Both the position numbers and the translations under genes were made by a program. The notes beneath the pieces are model-generated. The model did not search any database and had not been told where the DNA came from. It saw nothing but the letters and a program-made list of their open reading frames with translations. This document shows, one piece after another, positions 24,755-33,906 of a DNA stretch of 57,093 bases. Source of the stretch: DATCMU01 sp036563245 (GTDB lineage: Bacteria; Pseudomonadota; Alphaproteobacteria; Rhizobiales; Devosiaceae); contig DATCMU010000005.1 in the NCBI GenBank assembly GCA_036563245.1, forward strand, positions 1 through 57,093, in the 5' to 3' direction. The number at the start of each line of letters is the position of its first letter. Positions within the stretch are counted from its first letter, which is position 1.

Positions 24755-26128
24755 ATGTTGACACATCCCAGGATCACATTCATTGGCGCCGGCTCGACGG
24801 TTTTCATGAAGAACATCGTCGGCGACATCCTCCAGCGCCCGGCGCTGGCCAATGCGACGATAGCGCTGATGGACATCGATAGCGCCCGCCTGCAGGAGAG
24901 CGAAGTCGTGGCGCGCAAACTCGTCGCCACGCTGGATGTGCCTGCAAGGGTTGAGACCTATACCGACCAGCTCAGGGCACTTGAGGGCGCCGATTTCGTG
25001 ATCGTCGCCTTCCAGATCGGCGGATATGAGCCCTGTACGGTGACCGATTTCGAGGTGCCCAAGAAATTCGGGCTCCGCCAGACCATCGCCGACACCCTGG
25101 GGATCGGTGGCATCATGCGCGGCCTGCGCACCGTGCCGCACCTCTGGCGCATCTGCGAAGACATGCTGGTGGTCTGTCCCAACGCCATCATGCTGCAATA
25201 CGTCAATCCCATGGCCATCAACACATGGGCGATTGCGGAGAAATATCCCCAGATCCGGCAGGTCGGGCTGTGCCACTCGGTCCAGGGCACCGCGTTCGAA
25301 CTGTCGCGTGACCTCGATATTCCGCTCGAGCGGATCCGCTATCGCGCCGCCGGCATCAACCACATGGCGTTCTACCTCGAATTCGAGGAGCGCATGCCGG
25401 ACGGATCCTATCGCAATCTGTATCCCGACCTTGTCGAGGGCTATCGCCAGGGCCGGTTCCCAAAGCCCAGTCACTGGAATCCGCGCTGCCCCAACAAGGT
25501 GCGCTATGAAATGCTGACGCGGCTCGGCTATTTCGTCACCGAGAGTTCGGAGCATTTCGCCGAATACACGCCCTGGTTCATCAAGCGCGACCGTCCCGAC
25601 CTGATCGAGAAGTTCGGCATCCCGCTCGACGAATATCCCAAGCGCTGCGTCGAACAGGTCGCCCGCTGGACCCGGGAGGCGGAACAATATCGCAAGGCCG
25701 ACCGGATCGAGGTCAAGGCCAGCAACGAATACGCGTCCGCCATCGTGAACTCGGTCTGGACCGGCGAGCCTTCGGTAATCTATGGCAACCTGCGCAATGG
25801 CGGCGCGATATCCTCCCTCCCGGAAAATTGTGCGGTCGAAGTTCCCTGCCTTGTCGATCGTTCCGGCATACAGCCGACCCGCGTCGGGGAGCTTCCGGCA
25901 CAATTGACGGCCCTGATCCGCACCAATGTCAATGTGCAGGAACTCACGGTGAAGGCGTTGATGACCCAGAACCGCGAACACATCTATCACGCTGCCATGA
26001 TGGACCCCCATACCGCCGCCGAACTCGATCTGGAGCAGATCTGGCAACTGGTCGATGAACTGATCGAGGCGCATGGCGAATGGTTGCCGGCATGGGCGCG
26101 GGGGCCGCGTTCGCGCCAGGTCGCCTGA
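24755..26128 (+). CDS. melA: GH4 family alpha-galactosidase (MelA-like)
   Basis: GH4 enzymes cleave glycosides by an NAD+- and Mn2+-dependent redox mechanism in the cytoplasm. The 457-residue protein has the Rossmann motif ITFIGAGSTVF at the N-terminus, DIDSARL, the metal-binding CHSVQGT (Cys-His), and GINHMAF with the second metal His. The alpha-galactosidase/alpha-glucuronidase subgroup is indicated by this Cys-His signature and similarity to MelA; specificity needs testing. ATG 24755 is the first codon of the frame. It is divergent from an AraC regulator. No melibiose transporter is adjacent. Confidence 0.9.
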   Translation: MLTHPRITFIGAGSTVFMKNIVGDILQRPALANATIALMDIDSARLQESEVVARKLVATLDVPARVETYTDQLRALEGADFVIVAFQIGGYEPCTVTDFEVPKKFGLRQTIADTLGIGGIMRGLRTVPHLWRICEDMLVVCPNAIMLQYVNPMAINTWAIAEKYPQIRQVGLCHSVQGTAFELSRDLDIPLERIRYRAAGINHMAFYLEFEERMPDGSYRNLYPDLVEGYRQGRFPKPSHWNPRCPNKVRYEMLTRLGYFVTESSEHFAEYTPWFIKRDRPDLIEKFGIPLDEYPKRCVEQVARWTREAEQYRKADRIEVKASNEYASAIVNSVWTGEPSVIYGNLRNGGAISSLPENCAVEVPCLVDRSGIQPTRVGELPAQLTALIRTNVNVQELTVKALMTQNREHIYHAAMMDPHTAAELDLEQIWQLVDELIEAHGEWLPAWARGPRSRQVA

Positions 26129-26190
26129 AACCCGCCGCATTTTCCGGCGAGATGGGCGCAACTCGACCTTGCCGGGGGCCAGGCTGAACG

Positions 26191-26694
26191 ATGAACGGAC
26201 TTGATCGCCGCTCGCTGTTGATCGGGGGCGCCGCCATGCTGGCGGGCGCGACCGTTCTTCCTGTCGGAGCGTTTGCCGCCGCAGTGGCAAGCCCGCCGCC
26301 GGCGGAAATGGTCGCGGCGGTAAACGCATTGCGCAAGCGCTATCGCGTTGGCCCTTTGGCCCTGAACGACCGGCTGCAGCGGCACGCCGAGTACCAGGCG
26401 CGCCTGATGGCGGAGCGCGATACGCTTTCCCACGATCTCGGGCCTGGGCTTGGTCTGCGGGAACGCTCCGACAAATTCGGCTATCACGGTGTGATCGGTG
26501 AAAATGTCGCTGCGGGCTATCGTACGCTGTCCGACGTTCTGGACGGCTGGATGGCGTCGCAGGGCCATCGGCGCAATCTCTTGCGGCCGAATTTCAGCGA
26601 GTTCGGTCTTGCCTATGCCACCCTGCCGCGCAGCCGCAAGGCACGCCAGCACATCTACTGGGCGATGGAATTCGGCGGCCATACCATCGACTGA
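26191..26694 (+). CDS. secreted CAP-domain (SCP/PR1) protein
   Basis: A 167-residue protein with a Tat-like signal (DRRSLLIGGAAMLAGATVLPVGAFA, cleavage near residue 30) and a compact CAP domain: AAVNALRKRYRVGPLALND, HAEYQARLMAERDTLSHD, IGENVAAGY and WMASQGHRRNLLRPNFSEFGLAY. The two His and the Glu of the CAP pocket are present. Bacterial single-domain CAP proteins are common and of unknown function. It follows melA by 62 bases in the same direction but is probably independent. Confidence 0.88.
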   Translation: MNGLDRRSLLIGGAAMLAGATVLPVGAFAAAVASPPPAEMVAAVNALRKRYRVGPLALNDRLQRHAEYQARLMAERDTLSHDLGPGLGLRERSDKFGYHGVIGENVAAGYRTLSDVLDGWMASQGHRRNLLRPNFSEFGLAYATLPRSRKARQHIYWAMEFGGHTID

Positions 26695-26783
26695 GCGGGC
26701 CGGTGCAACCATCGTCGATATCGCCTTTGTCCTGACTTCGGGCTATCACCCTCCTTGAGGCCATTGGAGCGGATGGGCACGGT

Positions 26784-28082
26784 ATGCAGGTCGACAAGCA
26801 GGCGGTGGCCCCGGAAGGCTTCAGTCTCGATGCGCGCTGGTCCGCGGTCATGGACGAAGCACTGCGTCGTCCACCCATCCCCGCGAACGCGCCCGGTCAT
26901 GCCGCGGCTCTTGCCTTCCTGACCAGCAACGATGAGGCCGACGCCCATCGTGCCCATATGCTCCAACTGCTTGCCGGCTGGGGCGCGGCGGTCGAACTGG
27001 ACCGGTCTGACCAGATCCTCGCCAGCACCTATGCGCTGCAGGTGAAATGGGAGCGCCACACAGAGTTTTGCGCCATAGTGGTGATTTCGCGCGCCGGACA
27101 CAGCCAGAGGGATCTGGGCGCGTGGCCGCCATTTCCCGCCCAGTGGCGCAAGGACTGTCCCGGGCAGCTGATCGGCGCGCTCAAGATCGCGCTCGAACCC
27201 AAGGGCAGCCCCGCCTTTGTCCCCGGCTTCATCGACGAAACCGGCGCCATGAACCGGGTCCTTTCGGAAGTGAATGCCGGGGCGGCGACCGTCGAAGCTT
27301 CGCTTCGGCCCGCTGGCGACGGATATGTGCATTTCTTCGTGCGGGCCGAGGAACCCGAGCCCTCGCGTCTAGGGCGGCTGGTGCAGCGCCTGATCGAGGT
27401 CGAAACCTATCGCACGCTCGCGCTCTACGCATGGCCCGATGTGCAGGAGATCGGGCCGCGCCTCAACGAGATCGACAATGGCCTTGTTTCCCTGACCGAG
27501 GCGCTGGGTACCGTGCAGCAGGGCGGCGAACAGCAATTGCTGGACCGGCTGACCGAACTCGCGCGCGATCTCGAGCATATCACCGCCCGCACGCATTTCC
27601 GGCTCAACGCCTCCATCGCCTATCACGATCTGGTCCAGCGCCGTCTCGAGGACCTCCGCGAAGTCCGGGTCGAGGGCAGCCAGCGGCTGTCGAGCCTCGT
27701 CAATCGGCGCCTCAGCCCGGCGGCCCGCACCTATGCCGCGATCCTCAGGCGGCAGGGCGAGATGTCGGAACGCATCTCGCGCACCAGCGACCTGCTGCGC
27801 AGCCGCATCGACGTGGAACTGGCCCGCCAGAACCAGGATCTTCTGGCATCCATGGACCGCCGCGCGCACCAGCAATATCGCCTGCAGCAGACCGTGGAGG
27901 GGCTCTCGGTCGTCGCCATCAGTTACTACGCGATCGGCATCGTCTCATATCTGCTGACGGCACTGTCGGGCCTTGTCCACGGGCTTGAAGTCAAGGTTTG
28001 GACCGGCGTCGCGGCGCCTGTCGTGCTGCTTGCCGTCTATCTGGCCATGCGGCGCCTGAGGTCGCGCTTTCACGACGAATAG
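26784..28082 (+). CDS. DUF3422 family membrane-anchored protein
   Basis: A 432-residue protein of the proteobacterial DUF3422 family. The N-terminal 200 residues are mixed alpha/beta (VKWERHTEFCAIVVI). Residues 240-370 form a long charged helical region with coiled-coil character (RLTELARDLEHITARTHFRLNASIAYHDLVQRRL is typical). Two membrane helices follow at about residues 375-395 and 405-425, with a short basic tail. No function is known. It converges on glpK with 6 bases between. Confidence 0.85.
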   Translation: MQVDKQAVAPEGFSLDARWSAVMDEALRRPPIPANAPGHAAALAFLTSNDEADAHRAHMLQLLAGWGAAVELDRSDQILASTYALQVKWERHTEFCAIVVISRAGHSQRDLGAWPPFPAQWRKDCPGQLIGALKIALEPKGSPAFVPGFIDETGAMNRVLSEVNAGAATVEASLRPAGDGYVHFFVRAEEPEPSRLGRLVQRLIEVETYRTLALYAWPDVQEIGPRLNEIDNGLVSLTEALGTVQQGGEQQLLDRLTELARDLEHITARTHFRLNASIAYHDLVQRRLEDLREVRVEGSQRLSSLVNRRLSPAARTYAAILRRQGEMSERISRTSDLLRSRIDVELARQNQDLLASMDRRAHQQYRLQQTVEGLSVVAISYYAIGIVSYLLTALSGLVHGLEVKVWTGVAAPVVLLAVYLAMRRLRSRFHDE

Positions 28083-28088
28083 GCGGTC

Positions 28089-29591
28089 TCAGGCATCATT
28101 GCGCGTGGTGACGGTTCGGGACACCGCGTCGCGCCATCCCTGGAGTCTCGCCATCCGGGTCGTCTCGTCCATATGAGGCGTGAAGCGCCGGTCGAGCGCC
28201 CAGGAACTGGCGAACGCCTCAGCGTCTGGCCAAACTCCGACCGCCGACCCCGCCAGCCAGGCTGCGCCCAGGGCGGTTGTCTCCAGAATGACCGGCCGGT
28301 CCACGGGCGCATCTAGGATGTCGGCGAGCGCCTGCATCGTCCAGTCCGAGGCCACCATGCCGCCGTCGACCCTGAGCACCGTGGCCTCGCCCCCGTCCTG
28401 CCAGTCGCGCCGCATGGCGTCGAGCAGGTCACGCGTCTGGTAGCACACCGATTCCAGCGTCGCGCGGGCGAACTCGGCCGGTCCGCTGTTGCGGGTCAGC
28501 CCGAACATCGCGCCGCGCGCTTCCGCATCCCACCAGGGGGCCCCGAGCCCCACAAAGGCGGGCACGAGATAGACGTGCTGTTCGGGGTCGGCCTTTTCCG
28601 CCAGCGCTCCGGTCTCATCGGCCGACCTGATGATGCCGAGGCCGTCGCGCAGCCACTGGACCGCCGCCCCGGCCACGAATATCGAACCCTCGAGCGCGTA
28701 GGTCGTCTTGCCGCCGAGCCTGTAGGCAATCGTCGTCAGCAGCCGGTTGTGCGAGCGCACCAGGTCCTCGCCCGTATTCAGCAGCGCAAAACATCCCGTG
28801 CCATAAGTCGATTTCATCATGCCTGGCGCAAAACAGGCCTGTCCGATCGCTGCGGCATGCTGATCACCGGCCACGCCGCGAATGGGGATGGCAGCGCCAA
28901 ACAGCGATGCCTCGGTCGTCCCGAAATCGTCGGCGCAGTCTCGCACGTCGGGGAGCAACGCGCGAGGCACGCCCAGCAGGCCCAGCAATTCCTCGTCCCA
29001 GGCGTTGGAGGCGATGTCGAATATCAGGGTCCGGCTGGCATTCGTCGCATCGGTCAGATGCTTCTTGCCACCGGTCAACCGCCAGATCAGGAAACTGTCG
29101 ACGGTACCGAAGGCCAGATCGCCCCTTTCGGCCCGCTCGCGGATGCCCGGCAGGTTATCGAGCAGCCATTTCAGCTTGGTGCCGGAAAAATAGGGGTCGA
29201 GCAGCAGCCCGGTCTTGCGGGTGAACAGCTCTTCCTTGCCCGCGCTGCGCAGGTCCGCGCAGATGTCCGCGGTCCGCCGGTCCTGCCAGACGATGGCGTT
29301 GTGTATGGGCCTGCCGGTCGCCCGGTCCCATACCACAACGGTTTCACGCTGATTGGTAATCCCGATGGCGGAAATGTCCGCTGCGGCGAGCCCGGCATCC
29401 TCAAGCGCGATGCGGCAGGTCTCGATCACCGAGTTCCAGATGTCTTCGGGATCGTGTTCGACCCAGCCCGACTTGGGGAAATGCTGCGCGAACTCCTTTT
29501 GGCCAACGCCAATGACCTTGCGGTCGGGGTCGAACACGATGGCGCGGCTCGAGGTCGTGCCCTGGTCGATGGCAAGGATATTGCCGCTCAT
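28089..29591 (-). CDS. glpK: glycerol kinase GlpK
   Basis: GlpK phosphorylates glycerol to sn-glycerol 3-phosphate with ATP. The product is 500 residues, as expected. It opens MSGNILAIDQGTTSSRAIVFD (FGGY ATP motif) and contains NQRETVVVWDRATG, WQDRRTA, GVAGDQHAAAIGQACF and VDGGMVASDWTMQ, all glycerol-kinase signatures. It is the last gene of the glpR-glpD-glpK unit, 31 bases after glpD. No glycerol facilitator gene is present. Confidence 0.96.
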   Translation of the reverse strand: MSGNILAIDQGTTSSRAIVFDPDRKVIGVGQKEFAQHFPKSGWVEHDPEDIWNSVIETCRIALEDAGLAAADISAIGITNQRETVVVWDRATGRPIHNAIVWQDRRTADICADLRSAGKEELFTRKTGLLLDPYFSGTKLKWLLDNLPGIRERAERGDLAFGTVDSFLIWRLTGGKKHLTDATNASRTLIFDIASNAWDEELLGLLGVPRALLPDVRDCADDFGTTEASLFGAAIPIRGVAGDQHAAAIGQACFAPGMMKSTYGTGCFALLNTGEDLVRSHNRLLTTIAYRLGGKTTYALEGSIFVAGAAVQWLRDGLGIIRSADETGALAEKADPEQHVYLVPAFVGLGAPWWDAEARGAMFGLTRNSGPAEFARATLESVCYQTRDLLDAMRRDWQDGGEATVLRVDGGMVASDWTMQALADILDAPVDRPVILETTALGAAWLAGSAVGVWPDAEAFASSWALDRRFTPHMDETTRMARLQGWRDAVSRTVTTRNDA

Positions 29592-29622
29592 GATCTCGAA
29601 TCTCCCTCGATCAGCAATCCGT

Positions 29623-31119
29623 TCAACCGCCGAGATAGTCGGCGAGGGCTGCCTTTTCGCCGCTCGACAGCCGCAGGCCCAGTTTCGTGCGGCGCCAAAG
29701 GATGTCGTCCGCGGTTTTCGCCCATTCGTGGTCGCGCAGGTAGTTCACCTCGGCCTCCGTCAGCCCGCCGCCGAAAGCGCGGCCGAGATCATCCTCCGCC
29801 CGCGCGGCACCGACCAGCTCATAGGCCTTGCTGCCGTACTGGCGAAATAGTCGCCGGGCCTGCCGGGGGTCAAGGAATGCATACGCATTGGCAAACCTCT
29901 CGAGCTCAACTTCGAATTCGTCGAAAGCGAAGTCGCCCCCGGGCAGGTGCGAACGCGCGGTCCATTGCGGGCCCTTCTTGCCGAGCACGCCCTCGATGCG
30001 TTCCAGCACTTCCTCCGAGAGCCGCCGATAGGTGGTCAGCTTGCCGCCGAACACATTGACCAGCGGGGCCGAACCGCCGCCATGGTCGAGCTTGATGACA
30101 TAGTCGCGGGTAGCCTCCTGCGCCTTGGATGCGCCATCGTCGAACAGGGGCCTAACGCCGGAATAGGTCCAGACGATATCGTCGCGCCCGAGCGGTTGCG
30201 CGAAATATTCGCCGGCGGCTGCAAGCAGGTAGTCTGTCTCCCCGTCGCTGATGTGGACGGCGTGAGGGTCGCCCTTGTAGTCGAGGTCAGTGGTGCCGAT
30301 CAGGGTGAAGTCGGTCTCGTAGGGTATGGCGAAGAAGATGCGCCCGTCCCGGTTCTGGAAGAAATAGCACCGATCGTGTCCGTAGAGCCTGCGCAAGACG
30401 ATATGGCTCCCCTGGACCAGCCGCACATTGTGCGTCTCCTTGCGGCCCTCGAGGGTATTGAGGACCTGATCGACCCACGGGCCGGCCGCATTGACCAGCA
30501 TCCTTGCCGACACCGTTTCTTCCGCCCCGGTCTGCTGGTCGCGCACGCGAACGCTCCAGTGGCCGTTCTGGCGCGTGGCGCCGGTCACCTTCGTGCGGGT
30601 GCGGATCGTTGCCCCGCGTGCCGCCGCATCCATTGCGTTGAGGGCGACGAGCCGCGCGTCGTCCACCCAGCAGTCCGAGTATTCGAAAGCAAGGCCGAAG
30701 CCGGGCTTGAGCGGCTTTCCCGCCTCGTCCGTCTTCAGGTTCAGCGTGCGCGTCGGCGGTAGCCGCTTGCGGCCCCCGATATAGTCGTAGAGGAAAAGCC
30801 CGGCGCGCAACATCCATGGCGGCCGCAACCCCTTCTGGTAAGGCAGCACGAAGCGCAGTGGCCAGATGATATGCGGAGCCATGGCCCAGAGCACCTCGCG
30901 CTCCGTCAGCGCCTCGCGCACCAGGCGGAACTCGTAGTATTCAAGATAGCGCAAGCCACCGTGAATGAGCTTGGTGGCGGCCGAAGACGTTCCAGAGGCC
31001 AGGTCGTCCATTTCCGCCAGCATCACCGAATAGCCGCGACCGGCGGCGTCCCGCGCGATCCCGCAGCCATTCACCCCGCCGCCGATTACCAGCAGGTCGT
31101 ATTCAGTTTTCCCGCTCAT
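29623..31119 (-). CDS. glpD: glycerol-3-phosphate dehydrogenase GlpD
   Basis: GlpD oxidises glycerol 3-phosphate to dihydroxyacetone phosphate at the inner membrane and passes electrons to quinone through FAD. The 498-residue protein starts MSGKTEYDLLVIGGGVNGCG (FAD-binding Rossmann motif) and contains ASGTSSAATKLIHGGLRYLE and GVRPLFDDG, typical of the aerobic enzyme. Its ATG overlaps the regulator's stop (ATGA at 31116-31119), which supports a coupled operon. Confidence 0.96.
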   Translation of the reverse strand: MSGKTEYDLLVIGGGVNGCGIARDAAGRGYSVMLAEMDDLASGTSSAATKLIHGGLRYLEYYEFRLVREALTEREVLWAMAPHIIWPLRFVLPYQKGLRPPWMLRAGLFLYDYIGGRKRLPPTRTLNLKTDEAGKPLKPGFGLAFEYSDCWVDDARLVALNAMDAAARGATIRTRTKVTGATRQNGHWSVRVRDQQTGAEETVSARMLVNAAGPWVDQVLNTLEGRKETHNVRLVQGSHIVLRRLYGHDRCYFFQNRDGRIFFAIPYETDFTLIGTTDLDYKGDPHAVHISDGETDYLLAAAGEYFAQPLGRDDIVWTYSGVRPLFDDGASKAQEATRDYVIKLDHGGGSAPLVNVFGGKLTTYRRLSEEVLERIEGVLGKKGPQWTARSHLPGGDFAFDEFEVELERFANAYAFLDPRQARRLFRQYGSKAYELVGAARAEDDLGRAFGGGLTEAEVNYLRDHEWAKTADDILWRRTKLGLRLSSGEKAALADYLGG

Positions 31120-31901
31120 GCGGTCTGTCCCTTTTCGTCGGAGGCAATTTCGAGACGCACGCCACGCTCGGCGCAATAGCGTGCGATGTCTTCAGGGGGC
31201 GGTGCATCGGTGACCAGCGTCCCGATATCGCAAAGGTTTCCGATGCGGACAGGGGCGGTGCGGCTGAACTTGCTGGAATCTGTCACGAGTATCGTATGAC
31301 GGGCATGGGCTATGATCGCCTGCGACACCTTCACTTCGCGAAAGTCGTAGTCCAGGATAGTGCCGTCGCCGTCGATCGCCGACGCGCCGATCACCGCGAA
31401 GTCGACCTTGAACTGGCGCACGAATTCGACCGCCGCTTCGCCCACGACGCCGCCATCCGAATGCCGGACCACCCCGCCGGCTATCACCACTTCGGCGCTT
31501 TCGACTTCGCGCAGGATATTGGCCACGTTGATGTTGTTCGTCACCGCCATGATGCCGTTGTGCCCGCGCAGGGCCAGCGCGACCTGTTCGGTGGTGGTGC
31601 CTATGTTGAGGATCAACGATGCCCCGTTCGGGATCAGCGCGGCGGCGCGCATGCCGATGCGCTGCTTTCCTTCGGCATTGAGCGTGCGCCGGGCTTCATA
31701 GGCGAAGTTGGTCGCCCCGGTCGGCAGGACCGCGCCGCCATGCACCCGCCCCAGCAGCTCGCGATTGCACAGGTCATTGAGATCCTTGCGAATTGTCTGT
31801 GGCGTCACAGAAAAATGTGCGGCCAGCCCGTCGACATCGACCTGGCCGTGTCGGCGTGCCATGTCCATGATCCGCGTTTGGCGTGGCGATAGCAATTGCA
31901 C
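31116..31901 (-). CDS. glpR: DeoR family regulator (GlpR)
   Basis: A 261-residue repressor with a DeoR helix-turn-helix (RQTRIMDMARRHGQVDVDGLAAHFSVTPQTIRKDLNDLCNRELLGRVHGGAVLP) followed by the sugar-phosphate-sensing domain (ILNIGTTTEQVALALRGHNG, VTDSSKFSRTAPVRIG). Position upstream of glpD and glpK identifies it as GlpR, probably released by glycerol 3-phosphate. The start is GTG 31901, preceded by GAGAGGTG. It likely represses its own operon through the phased repeats at 31945-31992. Confidence 0.93.
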   Translation of the reverse strand: MQLLSPRQTRIMDMARRHGQVDVDGLAAHFSVTPQTIRKDLNDLCNRELLGRVHGGAVLPTGATNFAYEARRTLNAEGKQRIGMRAAALIPNGASLILNIGTTTEQVALALRGHNGIMAVTNNINVANILREVESAEVVIAGGVVRHSDGGVVGEAAVEFVRQFKVDFAVIGASAIDGDGTILDYDFREVKVSQAIIAHARHTILVTDSSKFSRTAPVRIGNLCDIGTLVTDAPPPEDIARYCAERGVRLEIASDEKGQTA

Positions 31902-31944
31902 TGCGCACCTCTCGCGTTGGCGATAGACACGACTAGCGCACTTT

Positions 31945-31992
31945 CATTCGTTTTTAAAGCGCCAGCTTTCGACTAACTTTCGTAAATCTTCG
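31945..31992 (-). promoter_or_regulatory. helically phased repeats, candidate GlpR operator
   Basis: CATTCG (31945-31950), CTTTCG (31966-31971), CTTTCG (31977-31982) and TCTTCG (31987-31992) are direct repeats spaced 21, 11 and 10 bases, i.e. on one face of the helix. DeoR-type repressors bind tandem TTTCG-type repeats. The array lies 44-91 bases before the glpR start and 101-148 before the divergent AEC transporter gene, and could control both. Confidence 0.62.
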
Positions 31993-32092
31993 TTTTGCTG
32001 CCAGATGCCAGCGACGTAATCGCCGGTCGCCGCGTTGACGGGGGTCGAGAATACGTGTCTGTTTTTCGGCGCCAGATAGGAGCCTTTCCGCC

Positions 32093-33028
32093 ATGCTCGC
32101 CATCGTGAATGTCATTCTTCCCGTCTTCGCGGTTGTGGGGCTCGGTTATCTCGCCGTGCGCTTCAGGCTCTACCCGGCTTCCGGCGTTCCGGGCCTGGTG
32201 GCGTTCGTCAACAATTTCGCCACGCCCTTCCTGTTGTTCAGGGCGATGCTGACGGCTGATTTCGCCTCCGCATTCAATCCCGCGATCATCGGTCCATTCT
32301 ATGCCGGGGCGCTATTCTCGCTGCTGGCCGGCAGCCTTGTCGCCCGGCGCTTCTTTGGCAATCGCCCCGGGGAATCGGTTTCCTCGGGTTTTTCGGCGAC
32401 CTTTTCCAACACCGTGCTGATCGGCATCCCGGTCGTGCACCGCGCCTATGGCGATGCGGCCATGCCGGTGATCTATTCGATCATCGGCCTGCATTCTCCC
32501 GCGCTGATCACGCTTGGCATGCTGGTGATGGAACTGGCGAGGCGCGATGGCGGCAAGGCGTCGACCGCCCTCCTGCAGGCGATCCCGCGTGTCTCGCGCA
32601 ATCCGTTGCTCATCGGCATCGTGTGCGGCGTGATTGGCAATTTCGCCGGCCTGAGATTGCCCGAGCCTGCCGATGCGTTCACCTTGATGATGTCGCAGGC
32701 GGTGCTGCCGGTCGCCCTGTTCGGCCTCGGCGGTGCGCTGAACCAGTATCGGCTGGCCGAGAACTGGCCGCTGGCCGGCGCGATGTCGACCCTCAAGCTG
32801 CTCGTGCACCCCACCATCGCCTGGGTGCTGATGGTGCCCATTCTCAGGGTCGATCCGCAGATCGCGCGCTTCGGGGTGCTGCTGGCGGCCATGCCGAGCG
32901 GCATCAATACCTATGTCTTCGCCACCTATTACGACCGCGCGGTGAACGTGGCGACCAACACGATCCTCATCTCGACATTGGCCTCGGTACTGACCCTGTC
33001 CCTGTGGCTGTTTCTGCTGGCCGGCTGA
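32093..33028 (+). CDS. AEC family transporter (auxin efflux carrier-like permease)
   Basis: A 311-residue membrane protein with about 10 hydrophobic helices. It starts MLAIVNVILPVFAVVGLGYLAVRF and contains FVNNFATPFLLFRAM, FSNTVLIGIP and the C-terminal AMPSGINTYVFA, all AEC family landmarks. Bacterial members move small carboxylates such as malate or malonate; the substrate here is unknown. AGGAG precedes the ATG. It is divergent from the glp operon. Confidence 0.92.
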   Translation: MLAIVNVILPVFAVVGLGYLAVRFRLYPASGVPGLVAFVNNFATPFLLFRAMLTADFASAFNPAIIGPFYAGALFSLLAGSLVARRFFGNRPGESVSSGFSATFSNTVLIGIPVVHRAYGDAAMPVIYSIIGLHSPALITLGMLVMELARRDGGKASTALLQAIPRVSRNPLLIGIVCGVIGNFAGLRLPEPADAFTLMMSQAVLPVALFGLGGALNQYRLAENWPLAGAMSTLKLLVHPTIAWVLMVPILRVDPQIARFGVLLAAMPSGINTYVFATYYDRAVNVATNTILISTLASVLTLSLWLFLLAG

Positions 33029-33100
33029 ACCTGCAGACCCAAATGCGGCAGAACAGGGCCTTGGGGCCACGGTGTCGATGCCGCCGGAACCGCAATGGCT

Positions 33101-33889
33101 TTACTGCGCGGATTCCGCCAGGGCCGCGACTTCTTCAGCCGCAAGGTTCTCCGCGCCAATGGCGGGCACGCATCGCACCGCAATGGCGCTTGTTGCATCC
33201 AGCCCGACCGCGACCCGCACATATGCATCGGTCGGGCAACGGCCAAGCGCCGCGTCGAACCCGATCCAGCCAAGGTTTTCGTCGAACGCCTCGGCCCACG
33301 CATGTGTTGCTGAGAGGTCGCCGTCCTCGGCAACATAGCCGGTGACGTAACGCGCCGGAATGCCGAGGGCCCGGGCGCCGCCAATGAAGGCGTGGGCGAA
33401 GTCGGCCGCGGTGGCCTCGTCGCGTTCGTCGTCGTCGCGCTCATCCTCCTTGCCAAAACGCATGTTTTCGCCAATGCGCAGCATCAGGCCGTGCAGCGTA
33501 TCGATCAGTTCGGGGCCACGGGTCGGCGTGCCGCGGAATTTGGAGAAGAGCGTCACGTTGGCCCGGGTGAGCGGCGTGACGCGGCGGAAAAGCGCCGGCA
33601 CCGGGTCGCCTTCAAGCCGGCCGACGACACCCGAACTGTCGATCGTTTCCACCAGCCCCTCGACCGTGATCCCCAGGCGGTCGCCGGGTGTGCTGTTGCC
33701 CACAAGCAAGGCGGCATTGCCATAGGCGTCCCTGAAGCGCGCCCCGACCTGCGCGCCTTCGACCGCCACGTTCCAGGAATGCACGCGCTGGCTTTCGAAC
33801 GACCTGGGCGTGACCAGAAGGTGGCCCGAGATTCGCAGGGGCTCGGGGTCGAAAGCGAAAGTCATCTGATGCCGGATTGCTATTCTCAT
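33101..33889 (-). CDS. transglutaminase-like protein lacking the catalytic cysteine
   Basis: A 262-residue protein with the N-terminal beta domain (MRIAIRHQMTFAFDPEP) and transglutaminase-like core of the bacterial family that accompanies alpha-E and ATP-grasp genes. The His (SATHAWAEAF) and Asp (LGWIGFDAALG) of the triad are present. Where active members have GVCQDFAH, this one reads ATAADFAH, so the cysteine is Ala. An unusual acidic run (EDERDDDERDE) precedes it. It should therefore not work as a thiol protease or transglutaminase and may be a binding or scaffold protein. It is the last gene of the operon, 17 bases after the alpha-E gene. Confidence 0.87.
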   Translation of the reverse strand: MRIAIRHQMTFAFDPEPLRISGHLLVTPRSFESQRVHSWNVAVEGAQVGARFRDAYGNAALLVGNSTPGDRLGITVEGLVETIDSSGVVGRLEGDPVPALFRRVTPLTRANVTLFSKFRGTPTRGPELIDTLHGLMLRIGENMRFGKEDERDDDERDEATAADFAHAFIGGARALGIPARYVTGYVAEDGDLSATHAWAEAFDENLGWIGFDAALGRCPTDAYVRVAVGLDATSAIAVRCVPAIGAENLAAEEVAALAESAQ

Positions 33890-33906
33890 TGGGTTCCGAT
33901 CCGGGC

